A DNA stretch of 64,000 nucleotides, from contig PUQB01000054.1 in the NCBI GenBank assembly GCA_003024785.1, positions 157,291 through 221,290 of the forward strand, given 5' to 3'. Both the position numbers and the translations under genes were made by a program. The DNA comes from Selaginella tamariscina (lineage: Eukaryota > Streptophyta > Lycopodiopsida > Selaginellales > Selaginellaceae). Below are positions 61,678-64,000 of this stretch, in pieces (positions within the stretch are counted from its first letter, which is position 1; every line of letters begins with the position of its first letter). Below the pieces are notes generated by a model. The model was not told where the DNA came from. It worked only from the letters and a program-made list of their open reading frames with translations, and searched no databases.

Positions 61678-62963
61678 AGTTCTGCGTATACATTTCTAAA
61701 GGTGCGTCTGTGTGTGCATGCGAAGCTATAATTTCCGTATAACCGCGTTCTAAACTGTTGTATATATGTTCCAGGCCGCTTATTGTATGCACAAGCGAGC
61801 GCGTTACTGTAACACCACAAGCATTGCATGTATACACATACCATTTATATACAAAATTTTATACATATATATATACCTTTGTGTCAGTTATGTGTGTGTG
61901 TGTGTGTATTGCTTTCTTCTATTTGAATAGAATGGTCTATAACAGTGTGCTGAACTGTTAAAATGTCTACATTTCCAAGTATGCGGTACAATATGTTTAC
62001 AGATTTCATATACCTGCGTGTAAATGTGTGCATATCCATCTGTAGATATATACACGCGTACGCAGAAAATTTTGACTTGTACACACACAGGCAGTTGTGT
62101 AACACGCTTATACACCGCAGTGTAGGTTTCAACTTTAAAATTATTACGATAAAGCACACACGCACGAGTACATGTAAAACAAATACAGTATGCATACATC
62201 GTATATATATATGTACATGTGTGTATGTACGAAAGGCACGCCACCATATGTGCGCACGTCTTATTTCTTACGTGTCGGCTATTAGCTGGTTCTTTCTACA
62301 ACTGAACGTCTCCCGCGTATATATATAATTTACATCTTAGTATTTATTCTGGAACATAGCGGTCGCTTGTTTGTTTATTAAAAAATAATATGTCATGATC
62401 CAGAACCTCATGCTTTTTGTCTTGTTCAGGCTATATGGGACCCTGCTGATGTCATCTCCGTTGGCTTGTGATTGAATGTAAGACATTGACTGTGTAGCCA
62501 TTGTGAGGTATTATTAATGTATTTAATGAACTTGAATATAAGTAACTATGATCGGTGAATTAATCACGTTTGATAAGATACTGTTTTCTTTAATCGATAT
62601 GATGCTTTTTTGTTCTTTAGTATGATAAACAGACGACATTGACCGAGTGCGGTGATGATGACATATATCAGTGGCTTAATTAAGTACGTTATGCAAGGTA
62701 ATGCTTATACTTGAACAGTAGTCCAGTATGACATTTGTACCAATATTCACCATATTTTATAACTCATTTGACTCCGACATCCTTGGTTTACGTACGTTAA
62801 TCAGGTGTATAAACTGTTCATAAAACGAGTACGTGGTAACAGGGTACTCTTTTAAAGTTTTATGACAACCGAATCTACAAGACTCTCAGCTAATGCGCCT
62901 ACGACAGAGTCTATGAAACAAAAAAATTAGAGGTTTTTTTTATACAAGAAAAGAAACAACATG
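61678..62963. other. Tail-to-tail intergenic region
   Basis: Lies between the 3' ends of the receptor kinase (+) and the U-box gene (-). AT-rich with GT/CA-rich patches; no gene seen. Confidence 0.5.
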
Positions 62964-64000
62964 TTAAAAAGGCATGGTAAATGCAAAATTTTGTAAACAC
63001 TCTTGTGAGACTGCCGTTCTAAGCATCTTCATCAACTCCCTTGCACGCTGCACAGTGTGTATCGTGTTGTCCGCCTGTATCAGAAGTAGCATCTGTGTAA
63101 AACCTCCCTCATTCGCCACTGCTTCAACTACACTCTCGTCTGACTTACACATTATCCACAGTATGTTCACTGCCCGCTCGGATGCCAAATCCGAGACAGT
63201 GAGTATGATCTTTACAAGTATCGGAGTGCTCAATGCGTGCTCAACCAGAGCTGCTCTTCCCTCTGCACACCTCACAAGGCGCTCCAGAACCGCTAAGGAC
63301 AGCTCTGTATTCTGCCTGTTGGTTTCTGCAAGCAACTCCACAAGTGGTGGAATGGCTCCTTCAGTTATGACAGCCTTTGGCACACTCTTCCTTCCCGATA
63401 CCACACCCATTAAAGCTCCCAAACCGGCCTTGATTGCTCTAGGATAGCCATCCTTAAGAAGCTTTACCAGTCCGGATACTACTCCTTTGGTTTCGCCTAT
63501 ACAACTATCATCTAGCTCTGCAAGCGCCTCTAAAACTCTTGCTGCAGAGATTTGATACTCGATGCTACGGTTGTTCAGGATCCACGAAAGCATTCTCAAG
63601 AGAGATACAGTGACCTTGAACGAGATCAAGCTGCTGTGGTGTGTTCGCACCAGCATCGAGACGATAGTAACAGATAGATCACAGCATTCTAGATCATTGC
63701 AGGAAGTGTCAAAGGAGGAGATCAGCCCCAAAAGCACATGGATAGCTCCTGCTTCTGCCATGCATTTCCGGTTCTTCTCACTGTCTCTTGCGAAGCTCCT
63801 GAGGGTACGCACCAAATGGATCCTCTTCTTGCTGTCGAGTGAACTGTTTGACACCTGATGGAGCATCTGCTTTGCATGGTCGATCTCAAGTGGCTGTTTT
63901 GGGGTGGGAATTCTCTCGACACCTTTGCTCTTGTTTGCCACACACCACTCCTGGATGAGCCTCCTCAACGTATGATTGGGTACAAGATCGAGTGTGGTCA
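62964..64000 (-). CDS. U-box/ARM-repeat E3 ubiquitin ligase, 3' part
   Basis: Runs off the right edge, so the start is not seen. At the edge, TLDLVPNHTLRRLIQEWCV is the end of a U-box (the E2-binding domain). The linker NKSKGVERIPTPKQPLEID follows, then armadillo repeats for about 280 residues (IHLVRTLRSFARDSEKNRKC, AGAIHVLLGLI, VSGLVKLLKDGYPRAIKAGL, EGAIPPLVELLAETNRQNTE, GRAALVEHALSTPILVKIIL, ERAVNILWIMCKSDESVVEA). It ends at 62964. This matches plant PUB20-30-type ligases, which are cytoplasmic and act in immunity and stress by ubiquitinating target proteins. Single open frame, as is usual for this intronless group. No defect seen in the visible part. Confidence 0.92.
   Translation of the reverse strand, partial: TTLDLVPNHTLRRLIQEWCVANKSKGVERIPTPKQPLEIDHAKQMLHQVSNSSLDSKKRIHLVRTLRSFARDSEKNRKCMAEAGAIHVLLGLISSFDTSCNDLECCDLSVTIVSMLVRTHHSSLISFKVTVSLLRMLSWILNNRSIEYQISAARVLEALAELDDSCIGETKGVVSGLVKLLKDGYPRAIKAGLGALMGVVSGRKSVPKAVITEGAIPPLVELLAETNRQNTELSLAVLERLVRCAEGRAALVEHALSTPILVKIILTVSDLASERAVNILWIMCKSDESVVEAVANEGGFTQMLLLIQADNTIHTVQRARELMKMLRTAVSQECLQNFAFTMPF

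Overview
The window is nuclear DNA of a land plant. The evidence is GT-AG introns, plant-type gene families (a SPARK-domain receptor kinase, a ZIP metal transporter, a U-box/ARM E3 ligase), telo-box motifs upstream of two genes, and Copia and Ty3 LTR retrotransposons. The chromodomain element at 12.8-19.2 kb has a Tcn1/fungal-like polyprotein. That type has been reported from mosses and lycophytes, so a seed-free plant is possible, but this is weak evidence and no species is proposed.

Layout. (1) About 1-45.6 kb is one giant imperfect palindrome. A left arm (1 to about 22.77 kb, interrupted twice) is the reverse complement of a right arm (about 26.99-45.6 kb, interrupted once), around a 4.2 kb spacer. 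The left arm runs off the window edge. Both arms carry, in mirror order: a decayed Copia element, two unrecognised small genes, a long AT-rich fold-back repeat, a small gene with Lys/Arg-rich tandem peptide repeats, and a broken leucine-rich-repeat gene. After the arms formed, a chromovirus entered only the left arm (TSD attgt; the right arm keeps the empty site) and a Copia element entered only the right arm (TSD tatac; the left arm keeps the empty site). A 3.3 kb sequence with terminal inverted repeats also lies only in the left arm. The spacer holds a solo LTR with perfect target-site duplications and a third, partial copy of the fold-back repeat.

(2) About 45.7-46.2 kb is a non-autonomous hAT element with an 8-bp target duplication.

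(3) About 48.8-64 kb is a gene cluster: ZIP transporter (-), replication factor C subunit (-), a scrambled Ty3 element, an intronless PRP4-like kinase (-), a SPARK receptor-like kinase (+), and the 3' part of a U-box/ARM E3 ligase (-). The ZIP, receptor-kinase and U-box frames are clean. The RFC and PRP4-like genes each need about three one-base corrections. They may be pseudogenes, or the assembly may carry homopolymer errors.

The cluster genes do not form a pathway. Most of the novelty is structural: the palindrome within which smaller palindromes nest, a chromovirus saturated with the word TACAGG/CCTGTA, a Copia leader that repeats its own gag start region, a Ty3 element rebuilt by template switching, and introns that begin in GT microsatellites.
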